64,000 nucleotides of DNA from Paeniglutamicibacter cryotolerans (GCF_014190875.1 NZ_JACHVS010000001.1:62001-126000); one strand, 5' to 3'; positions 46,361-55,696 are shown, counted from the first letter of the stretch. Numbers and translations are program-made. The notes: a model not told the origin generated them from the letters alone.

Positions 46361-47458
46361 CTAGAGTTCGAGGTTGACGGGTCCGGCTGCTGCCGAAACA
46401 CAGGTCTGGATAAGTTGTCCGGGTTCCCCGAAGACTTCTCCGGTGCGCAGATCGCGGACCTGGCCGGAGCGCAGCGGAGTCAAGCAGGAATGGCAGATGC
46501 CCATGCGGCAGCCGCTGGGCATGATCAACCCGGCATCTTCACCGGCGTCGAGCAGCGTCTGGTCACCCGGGGCGTCGATTTCCCTATCGGAAACCTCGAA
46601 GGTGACCCTGCCGCCTTCGCCTTCGGCCCCTGCGGCAAGCGTGGTGCCGAAGCGTTCGATCATCAGCCCGTTCCCGGCGACTGCCGTGTTGCTTCCGTCC
46701 CCGGCATTGGTCACGCCGCGGCCCTCGGCCAGCCAGAGCGCCTCGGCCGAGTCGAGGAACGCCTCGGGCCCGCAGGCGTAGGCGGCGCGTTCTTGCCAAT
46801 CGGCGCAGTAGCCCGCCATTTGTTCGGTATCGGATAAGTCGATCCGGCCGTCGGCATCGGTGTGGTGGTGGTGGACCTTGAACCCGGGGAACTGGTCGGC
46901 GAGTTCCGCCAATTCCTCGTGGAAGATGGCATCGGCGCGCTCGCTCGAAGAATGGATCAACACCACGTCGGCGTCGGGACGGTTCGGAACCAGCGTGCGG
47001 ATCATCGACATGACCGGCGTGATGCCGCTGCCCGCGGTGAGCATCAGCAGGGGACGCGGGTGCTCCGGAAGCACGAAGTCCCCTTGCGGCGGGGCCAGGA
47101 AGAGCACGTCGCCCACCGCCGTTTCCCGGACCAGGGCGCCGGAGACGGCGCCGACATCGGTGACGGTGATGGAGGGTTCCCCTCCGGCCGCGGCGCTGAG
47201 CGAATACGAGCGCCAGTGGCGGACACCGTTGAGCTCGACGCCGATGCGGGCCCATTGGCCGGCCACGTGCCGTCGCCAGCCGCGTCCGGGGCGGAAGTAG
47301 ATGGTGGCGGAATTCGCCGTTTCCGAGACCACCCGGGTGACTATGCCGCGCAATTGGCGGGCGGAGAACGCCGGGCTGAAGAGCGCCAGGAAATCCTCGG
47401 GAGCGAGCGGGGTGATTAACATCGATGCGGCATGTGCCAGCGGACGGAGCCGAACCAT
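46361..47458 (-). CDS. Flavin/2Fe-2S oxidoreductase, electron donor of desaturase
   Basis: 365 residues. FAD domain: HWRSYSLSAAA. NAD domain: LLMLTAGSGITPVMSMIRTL and YACGPEAFLD. C-terminal plant-type ferredoxin: C317, C322, C325 and C353 in CRMGICHSC...QTC. A three-domain reductase that passes electrons from NAD(P)H to the desaturase encoded next in the operon. The insert GRGVTNAGDGSNTAVAGNG joins the NAD domain to the ferredoxin. ATG at 47458. Confidence 0.92.
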   Translation of the reverse strand: MVRLRPLAHAASMLITPLAPEDFLALFSPAFSARQLRGIVTRVVSETANSATIYFRPGRGWRRHVAGQWARIGVELNGVRHWRSYSLSAAAGGEPSITVTDVGAVSGALVRETAVGDVLFLAPPQGDFVLPEHPRPLLMLTAGSGITPVMSMIRTLVPNRPDADVVLIHSSSERADAIFHEELAELADQFPGFKVHHHHTDADGRIDLSDTEQMAGYCADWQERAAYACGPEAFLDSAEALWLAEGRGVTNAGDGSNTAVAGNGLMIERFGTTLAAGAEGEGGRVTFEVSDREIDAPGDQTLLDAGEDAGLIMPSGCRMGICHSCLTPLRSGQVRDLRTGEVFGEPGQLIQTCVSAAAGPVNLEL

Positions 47459-47571
47459 GTCACAAGCCTATAGTGCCACGCATCATTTTTCTCTGCCTTG
47501 GGCATACGATATTTATCTTAAAACTAGCGTGCCAGGATAATATTTAGGAAACTCCGGAGGTCAAAGCCAAA

Positions 47572-48765
47572 ATGTCGCCCCGAAATGCTTCCAACCAACG
47601 TATCGACCCCCCTTGGCTCTCCCTGCCGAAGGAGGTATCCGAGATGATCCGTCCCCTGCTGCCCGGTGTGGTCGAGTCCATCATCGAGGCGGTCCCGCTG
47701 CAGGTACCCGCCTACGCCCGGCCCATCGAGGGCCGTTTCGGCCGCGGCCTGCGCAGCGGTGTTGCCACGGCATTGGAACGGTTCCTCGAATTGCCCGGCA
47801 CCCGCAAGGCCGCCCTCTCGCCCGAAAGCCGCAAGCTGGTCGAGGGACTCGGAATCGGCGAATGCCGCCAAGGCCGAAGCATGGATGCGCTGCTCGGCGC
47901 CTACCGCACCGGGGCCAGGGTCACGTTCCGTGAAATGTCGAAGGTCGCCACCGAACACCACCTCGGCATGGAGGCGGTGGTCACCCTCGGCGAGTGCATC
48001 CTCGCCTACATCGACGAGCTCTCCGCCGTGAGCGCGGAGGCCTATGCCTTCGAGCAGTCGCTGCACGCCGGCCAGCAGGGCCGGCGCCGCACCGAGCTTC
48101 TGGAGCTGCTGCTCCACGGCCGGGCGGATGAGGTTTCGGCGTTCCGCGCGGCTGCCGTTGCGGACTGGCAGCTGCCGACCACGCTTCGGGCCGTTTTCCT
48201 TCCCCTGGCTCGCGCCTCTGGCGTGGGCCACCGGCTGGGTCCCGGGGCGCTGCTGGTGGAGCGGGATTCGGATGCGGTGGCACTAGTCCCGGCCAGGGGC
48301 TCGGCACGGGCCCACGCCGAACTGTCCAAGGCCCTGCGTGGACGCGGCGCATGCATCGGCACGGCCGTCCCCTGGCAGCAGGCAGCCGACTCGCTGCGCC
48401 TGGCCATGTTGGCCGCCACGGCGATCAAGCCCGCCGAGGGAACGGACGGTCCCCCGATCTGGGCCGAAGAGCACCTGACGGACCTGCTTCTTGCCAGCGA
48501 GCCGACGGTCGTTTCGGCGTTGGCCACCCAGTCGATTCGAGAGCTCGAGGATCTACGCCCGGGGCAGCGCAAGCGACTGACGCTGACCCTCGCCTCCTGG
48601 CTTCGACATTGGGGCCAGCGCGCGCCCATGGCCCAGGAGCTCGGCGTCCATGTCCAGACGGTGGGCTACAGAATCGCCCAGCTACGTGAGGTTTTCGGGG
48701 AGGCCCTGGATGATCCGCAGCGCCGCCTCGACATGCAGCTGGCGCTGCGGGCACCGGCCCGGTAG
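47572..48765 (+). CDS. PucR-type helix-turn-helix transcriptional regulator
   Basis: 397 residues, ATG at 47572, with GGAGG 11 bases upstream. The C-terminal HTH (LTLASWLRHWGQRAPMAQEL then GVHVQTVGYRIAQLREVFGE) is of the PucR/CdaR class, preceded by a GGDEF-like/regulatory region. The N-terminal half (PYARPIEGRFGRGLRSGVAT-like helices, CRQGRSMDALLGAYRTGARV) is the RsbT-type ligand domain of these proteins. Divergent from the desaturase operon, 113 bases apart; control of that operon is the simplest idea. Confidence 0.85.
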   Translation: MSPRNASNQRIDPPWLSLPKEVSEMIRPLLPGVVESIIEAVPLQVPAYARPIEGRFGRGLRSGVATALERFLELPGTRKAALSPESRKLVEGLGIGECRQGRSMDALLGAYRTGARVTFREMSKVATEHHLGMEAVVTLGECILAYIDELSAVSAEAYAFEQSLHAGQQGRRRTELLELLLHGRADEVSAFRAAAVADWQLPTTLRAVFLPLARASGVGHRLGPGALLVERDSDAVALVPARGSARAHAELSKALRGRGACIGTAVPWQQAADSLRLAMLAATAIKPAEGTDGPPIWAEEHLTDLLLASEPTVVSALATQSIRELEDLRPGQRKRLTLTLASWLRHWGQRAPMAQELGVHVQTVGYRIAQLREVFGEALDDPQRRLDMQLALRAPAR

Positions 48766-48778
48766 GCCGGCGAGGGGA

Positions 48779-49246
48779 TCAGTCAGCGTTCTCCAGCTGC
48801 TTGCGCATGATCAGCGCGTCGATCCCGCCCTTGTAGTAGCGCGGGCGGACATGGATCTGTTCGAACCCGAAACGCAGGTAGAGCTGCCGGGCACGGGGGT
48901 TATCGGCCCGCACCTCCAGCAGCACGTCGTTCGCACCGCGGTCCCGGGCCTCGGCTATCAACGTCTCCAACAGCCGGGAACCAAGGCCCCTGCCTTCGAA
49001 GGCGCTTGCCACGCCAATGGTCTGCACGTCGGCCAACGGCAGCACGCACATCATCCCGCAGTAGGCGATGATGGCGCCACCCTCCTCGGCCACCCAGAAC
49101 CGCCGGGTCTGGCTGTGGGCCAGCTCCTCTTGAAACATCCTCCGCGGCCAGGCATCCTCCGGAAAGAGCTCCTGTTCAAGCGCCCAGACGGCGTCGATGT
49201 CGGCTTCCGTCATCACCCGCAGCGTGTACCCGTCAGCGGCGCTCAT
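48779..49246 (-). CDS. rimI: Ribosomal protein S18-alanine N-acetyltransferase RimI
   Basis: 155-residue GNAT acetyltransferase. The acetyl-CoA loop is VQTIGVASAFEGRGLGSRLL. Other landmarks are AEARDRGANDVLLEVRADNP, then RARQLYLRFGFEQIHVRPRY, and the ending DALIMRKQLE. It overlaps tsaB by 4 bases. Conserved linkage with tsaB and tsaE supports the rimI assignment. Confidence 0.93.
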   Translation of the reverse strand: MSAADGYTLRVMTEADIDAVWALEQELFPEDAWPRRMFQEELAHSQTRRFWVAEEGGAIIAYCGMMCVLPLADVQTIGVASAFEGRGLGSRLLETLIAEARDRGANDVLLEVRADNPRARQLYLRFGFEQIHVRPRYYKGGIDALIMRKQLENAD

Positions 49247-49926
49247 GCGTTGCGGCCCTTGAGCATCGCGGCAGGGACCTTGGCGTCGGATTCGCGCAGG
49301 TAGAGCGGTGTGGTGGGCAGCAGAGCCCCGCCGGCGGCCAGCACCTGGACGGCGCGGCGGCCCAAGGCATCGGCCGTGGGGTGGTGTGCCAGGAACTGCG
49401 GGTCTGCCACGGCGCCGGCGGCAGCCAGACGCTGGGCGTAGATGCCGGCCCCTGCGCCGAAGACCTCTCCGGACGGGACCTGCTCGGCCGTGGTTACCTC
49501 CGGGCCGCTGAGCAGGTTTCCGGCTCCGTCGTAGGCGGCCCAGTAGACCTCCTTGCGCCTCGCGTCGATCGCCACTGTGAAGGGGGTTTCGCGACCCGAT
49601 TCCAGGACCTGGCCGGCAATGGCGTCCAGGCTCATCATGCCCTGGACCGGCACGCCCCAGGCGAAGCCGAGCGTCCGGGCAGTGACCAGGCCGACGCGCA
49701 AGCCGGTGAAGGGCCCCGGTCCCACGCCGACGATGATCCGGTCCAGTTGTCCGCCGGTGAGCCCGGCCTCCTCGAGGAGGCCGGCAACCGCCGGGGCCAG
49801 GACCTCGGAGTGGTTATTCGTCTCCTCGGAGGCGAAGGCCGCCAAGGTCGTGGTTGTTCCGTCCGCCCCGGCGCGAAGGATGGCCGCGGAGGCGATTGCT
49901 GAGGTGTCGATAGCCAAGATAAGCAC
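49243..49926 (-). CDS. tsaB: tRNA t6A synthesis protein TsaB
   Basis: 227 residues, GTG start at 49926. ASKHA-type scaffold that pairs with TsaD: LILAIDTSAIASAAIL, HSEVLAPAVAGLLEEAG, IIVGVGPGPFTGLRVGLVTA followed by RTLGFAWGVPVQGMMSLDAI. Length and motif order are normal. Lies between tsaE and rimI. Confidence 0.95.
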   Translation of the reverse strand: MLILAIDTSAIASAAILRAGADGTTTTLAAFASEETNNHSEVLAPAVAGLLEEAGLTGGQLDRIIVGVGPGPFTGLRVGLVTARTLGFAWGVPVQGMMSLDAIAGQVLESGRETPFTVAIDARRKEVYWAAYDGAGNLLSGPEVTTAEQVPSGEVFGAGAGIYAQRLAAAGAVADPQFLAHHPTADALGRRAVQVLAAGGALLPTTPLYLRESDAKVPAAMLKGRNA

Positions 49927-49957
49927 GCGTCCATCTTATGCGCCCGCGGCCGCCACC

Positions 49958-50488
49958 CTATCCGGGCTGGATGCCGTCCCAGCGCGGGCCATAGCCAGCC
50001 ACATGGACGGTGCGGGGTTCCTCGGCGTCCAGTTCCTCGAAGTCGAAGATCAGCTCGCTGCCGATCCCTTGGCCGGCGGCGCGCGAGAGCGTGATCTCCA
50101 ACCGCGAATCACTGAGCTGCTCGACCTTGCCCGCACCCCATTCGACCACCGTCACCGACCGGGCCAGCGTGGATTCCAGGTCCAAGTCATCGAGTTCCCC
50201 GGCGGAGGACAGCCGGTAGGCGTCAACGTGGACCAGGTCAGGGCCGCCGCGCAGCGACGGGTGGATGCGCATCAGCACGAAGGTCGGTGAGATGATTCCC
50301 TCACGTACGCCCAGGCTCTCGCCCAACCCCTGGGTAAAGGTGGTCTTGCCCGCGCCCAGCCCCCCGGTGAGCACCAACAGGTCACCGGCGCGCAGGTCCG
50401 CCCCGATGCTCCGGGCCAGCTCCTGGGTTTCTGCGACGTCGGCCACCGTCAGCGTTTTTTCCCAGCATGGTTCCCTGGGCTCAGTCAC
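49958..50488 (-). CDS. tsaE: tRNA t6A synthesis ATPase TsaE
   Basis: 176 residues, GTG start at 50488 overlapping the alr stop by 8 bases. P-loop GGLGAGKTT at residues 42-50; SPTFVLMRIHPSL and VHVDAYRLSSAGELDDLDLE are the family blocks, then VTVVEWGAGKVEQL. Drives turnover of the TsaB-TsaD complex. Together with tsaB and rimI in one operon headed by alr. Confidence 0.95.
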   Translation of the reverse strand: MTEPREPCWEKTLTVADVAETQELARSIGADLRAGDLLVLTGGLGAGKTTFTQGLGESLGVREGIISPTFVLMRIHPSLRGGPDLVHVDAYRLSSAGELDDLDLESTLARSVTVVEWGAGKVEQLSDSRLEITLSRAAGQGIGSELIFDFEELDAEEPRTVHVAGYGPRWDGIQPG

Positions 50489-51677
50489 CGGATTCGCCCC
50501 AGGTGCCCTCGACGTAGGTGCGTGGGACGCGCGGCGAAATCCGGGTGACCACCTCGTAGTTGATGGTTCCGGACGCGTCGGCCCATTCCTCGACGTTCGG
50601 TCCGCCCTCGCCGAAGAGCACGGCAGTGGCCCCCATGTACTGCCCCGGATCAATGTCCGGGCCCAAGTCCACGACGAACTGGTCCATGGCCACCCGGCCG
50701 ACGCTGCGGTAGGTGATGCCGTTGATCAGCACCGGGCCGCCCTCGGCAACGCGCGGGATCCCGTCGGCGTAGCCCAGCGGCACCAGGCCCAAGTAGGTGG
50801 GGGCGTTGGTGCGGTAGTTCATTCCATAGGAAACACCGTGGGCGGCGGGGACCTTCTTGACGTTGGCGACCTTGGCTTCCAGGCGCATCGCGGGGCGCAG
50901 GCCCAAGGAGTCGTGCGCCTCGTCGGCGAAGGGACTCAGGCCGTAGAGGCCAAGGCCCAGCCGGACCATGTCGAAGTGTGTATCCGGACGAGAAAGGATT
51001 GCCGGCGTGTTGGCCAGGTGGCGTACCTGCAGGTCAAATCCGGCGTCCTCGGCGAGCGCAACCGCCTGGCGGAACGCGCCGAGCTGCTCGTCGGTTTCGG
51101 GCCGTTGCGGCTCGTCGGCGACGGCAAGGTGGGAGAACACCCCCACCACGCGCAGCAAGCCCTCTTCCTGGTAGGCGGCGGCTTGGCCTAGCAATGCGGC
51201 CCAGTCCTCCGGCGTGCATCCGTTGCGGCCCAGACCGGTGTCGATCTTCAGGTGGACCCGGGCCGGTTGCGCGGCACTGCGGGCGGCTTCGGCGACCACC
51301 GCCAGCTCCCATCCGGAAACGGCGATGTCGATGTTCTCGGCGATGGCCAGTCCGAAGGGCGTGTCGGCCGTATGCAGCCAAGCCAGTGCCGGTGACGTGA
51401 TGCCAGCGGTTCGGAGGGCTAGGACCTCGGTGACATGGGCCGCGCCGATCCAGGATGCCCCGGCGTGGATGGCGGCCCGGGCCACGGGAATGGCGCCATG
51501 TCCGTAGGCGTCGGCCTTGACGACGGCCATCAGTTTGGCCGGAGCCACCAGGGCACTGATCCGTTTGACGTTTTCCCGGATGGCCGAGAGATCGATTAGC
51601 GCACGCCGTTCCCAGGTGTTTTCCCTGGTGGGGTCGTTGGCTGCAAGGGAGGATTCGGGGTGGGTTTGAGCAGTCAC
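50481..51677 (-). CDS. alr: Alanine racemase
   Basis: 398 residues. GTG at 51677 lies 8 bases after GGGAGA; the longer upstream frame reads through low-complexity repeats and is rejected. PLP lysine K54 in MAVVKADAYGHG. HLKIDTGLGRNGCTPEDW, HLANTPAILSR and VSYGMNYRTNAPTYLGLVPL (catalytic Tyr region) plus GRVAMDQFVVDL are canonical. Makes D-alanine for peptidoglycan. First gene of alr-tsaE-tsaB-rimI. Confidence 0.96.
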   Translation of the reverse strand: MTAQTHPESSLAANDPTRENTWERRALIDLSAIRENVKRISALVAPAKLMAVVKADAYGHGAIPVARAAIHAGASWIGAAHVTEVLALRTAGITSPALAWLHTADTPFGLAIAENIDIAVSGWELAVVAEAARSAAQPARVHLKIDTGLGRNGCTPEDWAALLGQAAAYQEEGLLRVVGVFSHLAVADEPQRPETDEQLGAFRQAVALAEDAGFDLQVRHLANTPAILSRPDTHFDMVRLGLGLYGLSPFADEAHDSLGLRPAMRLEAKVANVKKVPAAHGVSYGMNYRTNAPTYLGLVPLGYADGIPRVAEGGPVLINGITYRSVGRVAMDQFVVDLGPDIDPGQYMGATAVLFGEGGPNVEEWADASGTINYEVVTRISPRVPRTYVEGTWGESGD

Positions 51678-51766
51678 CGTTTCATTCTCCCACTGTGTGA
51701 CACAGCACCGTGGCCGCCACACCGAATTCGATGGGCGGCCACTGGGTGGTTTTGCCGCTTCTGCGC

Positions 51767-51886
51767 TTAGTGGGGCCATTCGCCGACACGGTGCGGCCAT
51801 TCGCCCACGATGTGCGGCCATTCGCCAACGGTTGCTGCTGCGGACATGCCCCGGACCGGGTGGATGGTGGTGATTCGCTTGTTCAT
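51767..51886 (-). CDS. Possible 39-residue peptide made of GEWPH repeats
   Basis: ATG at 51886 follows GAGAGG at 7 bases; stop TAA at 51767. The peptide begins MNKRITTIHPVRGMSAAA and ends in three copies of a 7-residue unit (VGEWPHI, VGEWPHR, VGEWPH). No signal or membrane segment. It could be a real micropeptide, or chance reading of a repeat that is a leftover of a mobile element end. It lies upstream of alr in the same direction. Confidence 0.3.
   Translation of the reverse strand: MNKRITTIHPVRGMSAAATVGEWPHIVGEWPHRVGEWPH
51774..51836. repeat. 21-bp direct repeat, three copies
   Basis: GGCCATTCGCC is repeated at 51774, 51795 and 51816 with exactly 21-base spacing, each followed by a variable 10-base part ending GTGC or near it. 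Short repeated arrays of this type occur at the ends of some IS families (for example IS21), but no transposase or target duplication is visible. Confidence 0.75.
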
Positions 51887-52122
51887 GGCGCGTCCTCTCC
51901 AGAAAGTTGTTGGTCAAGATTCAAAAAATTCATTGGGCACCAGTGGTGGAGATTGTTATCCGATGCTGGCGGCTTGCCCGATGTAATTAGTATCTAACCG
52001 ATCTTTGCTTAATGTCCAGCGATTTATTGAAATGATCCAAATCTTTTTATTTACAGGATATTTACATTATAAATTGTCACATTCATTGGTTATCCCAACC
52101 GCAGACCGCAGCGTCAAACAGG
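51887..52122. other. AT-rich intergenic region
   Basis: Between the micropeptide start and the mscL terminator, the sequence is far richer in A/T than the rest of the window (for example AATCTTTTTATTTACAGG near 52050). No open frame with a ribosome binding site and no tRNA is seen. It may hold the promoters of the leftward alr operon or be the scar of a past insertion. Confidence 0.5.
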
Positions 52123-52156
52123 AAAGCCCTCCCCCACCGAAGTGGGGAAGGGCTTG
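52123..52156 (-). terminator. Terminator of mscL
   Basis: AAGCCCT.CCCCAC-CGAA-GTGGGG.AGGGCTT with one internal mismatch; on the minus strand the stem is followed by TCCTGTTTGACG. Lies 40-74 bases past the mscL stop. Confidence 0.8.
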
Positions 52157-52196
52157 ACGGTGCCCCGCGGATGCGGGCTGGTCTAGGGCGAGTGGA

Positions 52197-52589
52197 TCAG
52201 CCGCGGCGCTTGAGTTCGTCGCGAATTTCGGCCAGCAGTTCCACTTGCGGATCCATCGGTAATTCTTCTTCGACGATGCCCCTGCGGGCCTCCGCCCGAG
52301 CGGTGATCTTGTTCATCGGCAGCACGACGATGAAGTAGATGGCCGCCGCAATGAGCAGGAAATTGACCAGCACCGTCAGGAATGCGCCGAACAAGATCTT
52401 GTTCCCATTGATGTCCAGCACCAGGAAGGCGTCGAAGTTCGGCGACCCGACAAGCGCTGAAATCAACGGCATGATGATGTTGCCAACCAGCGCCGTGATG
52501 ACGGCTCCGAAGGCTGCGCCGATGACGACTGCAACGGCAAGGTCTACGACGTTGCCCTTCATGATGAAATCTCTGAATCCCTTGAGCAT
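52197..52589 (-). CDS. mscL: Large-conductance mechanosensitive channel MscL
   Basis: 130 residues. ATG at 52589 gives MLKGFRDFIMKGNVVDLAVA followed by VVIGAAFGAVITALVGNIIM, the pore helix TM1 with the Gly/Ala gate. TM2 is FLTVLVNFLLIAAAIYFIVV. The C-terminal helix ends LLAEIRDELKRRG. Opens on membrane tension to release solutes on osmotic downshift. Monocistronic. Confidence 0.96.
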   Translation of the reverse strand: MLKGFRDFIMKGNVVDLAVAVVIGAAFGAVITALVGNIIMPLISALVGSPNFDAFLVLDINGNKILFGAFLTVLVNFLLIAAAIYFIVVLPMNKITARAEARRGIVEEELPMDPQVELLAEIRDELKRRG

Positions 52590-52700
52590 GAGGCTCACAC
52601 TACAACGCATTAGCCCGCTCGTCACTGCATGACTAGTGGAAACCTGATCCGTTACCCAAACTCCACCTGCCCGCCAAGCAGCAGCCCCGTCGGGTCGCGC

Positions 52701-53660
52701 TTAGATCTTGCGCAGCAGCATCCGCCGGATGGAGTGGTCCGAATCCTTACTCAGCACCAGCTGCGCCCGGCCCCGGGTCGGCAGCACGTTTTCCCTCAGG
52801 TTCGGCTCGTTGATCCGTTTCCAGATCCCGTGGGCGGTTTCCCTCGCCTCATCGTCGCTGAGCACTGCGTAGCGGTGGAAGTAGGATGCCGGATCGGCAA
52901 AGGCCCCGTCGCGCAGGCGCATGAAACGGCTGATGTACCACTCCTCGATATCCGAGGTGCGGGCATCGACATAGACGGAGAAGTCGAAGAAGTCACTCAG
53001 GGCCAGCCCTGCCGTTCCATCCTGCCGGGCCCGGGCCGGTGCCAGCACGTTCAGTCCCTCGACGATAAGCACCTGGGGACTGCGCACCACGATTTCGCGC
53101 CCTGGGACGATGTCGTAGGTCAAATGCGAGTACCAGGGCGCCCGGACCTCGGGGGCGCCGGACTTCACCTCGGAGACGAAACGAAGTAGCCGTCGCCGGT
53201 CATAGGACTCGGGGAAGCCCTTGCGATGCATCATCCCGCGCTTTTCCAGCTCCGCGTTCGGGTAGAGGAAACCGTCGGTCGTGATCAGCTGGACGTCGGG
53301 AGTATCGGGCCACCGTCGCAGCATCTCCTGCAGTACGCGGGCCGTCGTCGATTTTCCCACCGCCACGGATCCCGCCACGCCAATGACGAACGGGGTCCGC
53401 CGCGTCGATTCACCCAGGAACGTATTGGTTGCCCGGTGCAGCGCCCCGGAACCCTGGACATACAGGTTCAGCAGGCGCGACAGCGGCAGGTAGACCTCGC
53501 TGATCTCGTTGAGATTCAGCTGCTCGCCCAGGCCACTGAGGCGTTCGAGGTCCGCCTCGTTGAGGGGTTGCTCGATTTCATTGGACAGCCGGGCCCACGT
53601 CTGTCGGTCTAGTTCAACGAAGGGGGTTGCCCCGGCTTCGGCTCCACGCTGTCCGTTCAC
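52701..53660 (-). CDS. coaA: Pantothenate kinase, type I
   Basis: 319 residues, GTG start at 53660. Phosphorylates pantothenate in the first step of coenzyme A synthesis. P-loop [11 protein letters not shown] at 94-104; [45 protein letters not shown] and LIVEGLNVL are standard. Divergent from glmS with 145 bases between. Confidence 0.96.
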   Translation of the reverse strand: MNGQRGAEAGATPFVELDRQTWARLSNEIEQPLNEADLERLSGLGEQLNLNEISEVYLPLSRLLNLYVQGSGALHRATNTFLGESTRRTPFVIGVAGSVAVGKSTTARVLQEMLRRWPDTPDVQLITTDGFLYPNAELEKRGMMHRKGFPESYDRRRLLRFVSEVKSGAPEVRAPWYSHLTYDIVPGREIVVRSPQVLIVEGLNVLAPARARQDGTAGLALSDFFDFSVYVDARTSDIEEWYISRFMRLRDGAFADPASYFHRYAVLSDDEARETAHGIWKRINEPNLRENVLPTRGRAQLVLSKDSDHSIRRMLLRKI

Positions 53661-53805
53661 CGTTGCATTCTGTCAAGGTCGGGGGCCTATTCCCAAACGC
53701 GGCGACGGGCAAACGGCTTGACGTGGCCGGAAATATCGCGCCCACAGGCACGACATGCGTCACGTTTATGCAAATGCGGCATTCAGCGGCATGTACGCTT
53801 TTTCC

Positions 53806-55680
53806 ATGTGTGGAATCGTTGGCTATGTAGGCTCACCCCAGAAAACCTCAGGAACCCACGGCGCCCAAGACGTCGTCCTTGAAGGTCTCCGTCGTCTTGA
53901 ATACCGTGGTTACGACTCGGCCGGCATCGCGCTGGTCGCTCAGGACGCGGTGCATATGCGCAAGAAGTCCGGCAAGCTCTCGAACCTGATCGCCGAAATC
54001 GAGGACGCCCCGCTTCCGGCGTCACTGACCGGCATCGGCCATACCCGCTGGGCAACCCACGGTGGACCGACCGATGTGAATGCCCACCCGCATCTGGCCG
54101 ACAACGGCCACCTGGCCCTGATCCACAACGGCATCATCGAGAACTTCTCCGAGCTCAAGGCCGCCCTGGTCAAAGAGGGAGTGCACTTCACCTCGCAGAC
54201 AGATACCGAGGTCGCCGCAGCCCTGCTCGGAAGCATCTACCGCGGCGCCGGCGCCGGGGACCTGACCCGATCGATGCAGCTCACCGCCCAGCGCCTCGAA
54301 GGCGCTTTCACGCTGCTCGCCGTCCACCGGGACCACCCCGGTGTCGTCGTGGCCGCCCGCCGCAACTCCCCGCTGGTCCTGGGCCTGGGCGACGGTGAGA
54401 ACTTCCTGGGTTCGGATGTTTCCGGCTTCATCGATTTCACCCGTCGTGCCGTCGAGCTGGGCCAGGACCAGATCGTGACCATCACCCCGGAGGCCCATTC
54501 CATCACCGACTTCAACGGAAACCCTGCCGAGGGCAAGGAATTCCACGTCGACTGGGATGCGGCCTCCGCAGAAAAGGGCGGTTACCCCTCCTTCATGGAA
54601 AAGGAAATCAACGACCAGCCGGCCGCCGTCGCCGACACCCTGCTGGGCCGCGTCGACGCCTTCAGCCGGCTGACGCTGGACGAGATGCGCATCGACCCGG
54701 AGGCCCTGAAGAAGGTCACCAAGATCGTCGTGCTGGCCTGCGGCACCTCGGCATATGCCGGATCCGTGGCCAAGTATGCGATCGAGAACTGGTGCCGGAT
54801 CCCCGTCGAGGTCGAGCTGAGCCACGAATTCCGCTACCGCGATCCGATCGTCGATGCCAACACCCTGGTCGTGTCGATCTCGCAGTCCGGCGAAACCATG
54901 GACACGCTGATGGCCGTCCGCTATGCCAAGGAGCAGGGCGCCCTCACCCTGTCCATCTGCAACACCAATGGGTCGACCATCCCGCGCGAATCCGATGCGG
55001 TGCTCTATACGCACGCCGGCCCGGAGATCGCCGTCGCGTCCACCAAGGCGTTCCTGGCACAGATCACCGCCACCTACCTGTTGGGGCTGTACCTGGGCCA
55101 GCTGCGTGGAAACCTGTTCACCGGACAGATCAAGGACATCCTGGCCGACCTGGGCAAGATCCCGTCCAAGATCCAGTCGATCCTGGATCGCGCCGAGGAG
55201 ATCAAGGAACTGGCACGCTCCATGTCCGATGCCAGTTCGGTGCTCTTCCTGGGCCGCCATGTGGGCTACCCGGTAGCCATGGAAGGCGCGCTGAAGCTCA
55301 AGGAGATCGCCTACATCCACGCAGAGGGCTTTGCCGCCGGCGAACTGAAGCACGGCCCGATCGCGCTGATCGACGAGGGCCAGCCGGTCTTCGTCGTGGT
55401 GCCCTCACCGCGCGGCCGCGATTCACTGCACTCCAAGGTCGTCTCGAACATCCAGGAGGTCCGCGCCCGCGGCGCCAAGACCCTGGTCATCGCAGAGGCT
55501 GGCGACCAGGCAGTGGCCGAGTTCGCCGAGTTCGTGTTCTACGTCCCGGAGACGCCGACGCTGTTGATGCCGCTCCTGTCCACCGTGCCGCTGCAGCTCT
55601 TCGCCTGCGAACTGGCGACGGTCAAGGGCCTGGATGTCGACCAGCCGCGTAACCTGGCCAAGTCCGTCACCGTCGAGTAA
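53806..55680 (+). CDS. glmS: Glucosamine-6-phosphate synthase (glutamine-hydrolysing)
   Basis: 624 residues. ATG at 53806 makes Cys the first residue of the mature enzyme (MCGIVGYVG), as the glutaminase mechanism requires; an upstream in-frame ATG at 53755 cannot be the true start. Glutaminase block GHTRWATHGGPTDVNAHPH, two SIS domains with CGTSAYAGSVAKYAIE, SISQSGETMDTLMAVRYAKE and FLGRHVGYPVAMEGALKLKE, and the C-terminal DQPRNLAKSVTVE. First step towards UDP-GlcNAc; glmM is at 59.8 kb. No glmS ribozyme is seen upstream. Confidence 0.97.
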   Translation: MCGIVGYVGSPQKTSGTHGAQDVVLEGLRRLEYRGYDSAGIALVAQDAVHMRKKSGKLSNLIAEIEDAPLPASLTGIGHTRWATHGGPTDVNAHPHLADNGHLALIHNGIIENFSELKAALVKEGVHFTSQTDTEVAAALLGSIYRGAGAGDLTRSMQLTAQRLEGAFTLLAVHRDHPGVVVAARRNSPLVLGLGDGENFLGSDVSGFIDFTRRAVELGQDQIVTITPEAHSITDFNGNPAEGKEFHVDWDAASAEKGGYPSFMEKEINDQPAAVADTLLGRVDAFSRLTLDEMRIDPEALKKVTKIVVLACGTSAYAGSVAKYAIENWCRIPVEVELSHEFRYRDPIVDANTLVVSISQSGETMDTLMAVRYAKEQGALTLSICNTNGSTIPRESDAVLYTHAGPEIAVASTKAFLAQITATYLLGLYLGQLRGNLFTGQIKDILADLGKIPSKIQSILDRAEEIKELARSMSDASSVLFLGRHVGYPVAMEGALKLKEIAYIHAEGFAAGELKHGPIALIDEGQPVFVVVPSPRGRDSLHSKVVSNIQEVRARGAKTLVIAEAGDQAVAEFAEFVFYVPETPTLLMPLLSTVPLQLFACELATVKGLDVDQPRNLAKSVTVE

Positions 55681-55696
55681 GCCAGAACGGATTCCT

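Noticed and set aside
51774..51836. Complete insertion sequence
   Set aside because: No transposase frame, no inverted terminal repeat pair and no target duplication are visible.
51678..51917. 80-residue N-terminal extension of alanine racemase
   Set aside because: It translates the 21-bp repeats and low-complexity sequence; a good ribosome binding site and family N-terminus point to GTG 51677.
53661..53805. Possible glmS ribozyme upstream of glmS
   Set aside because: The intergenic region is only 145 bases and shows none of the nested pseudoknot sequence; the ribozyme belongs to Firmicutes and relatives.
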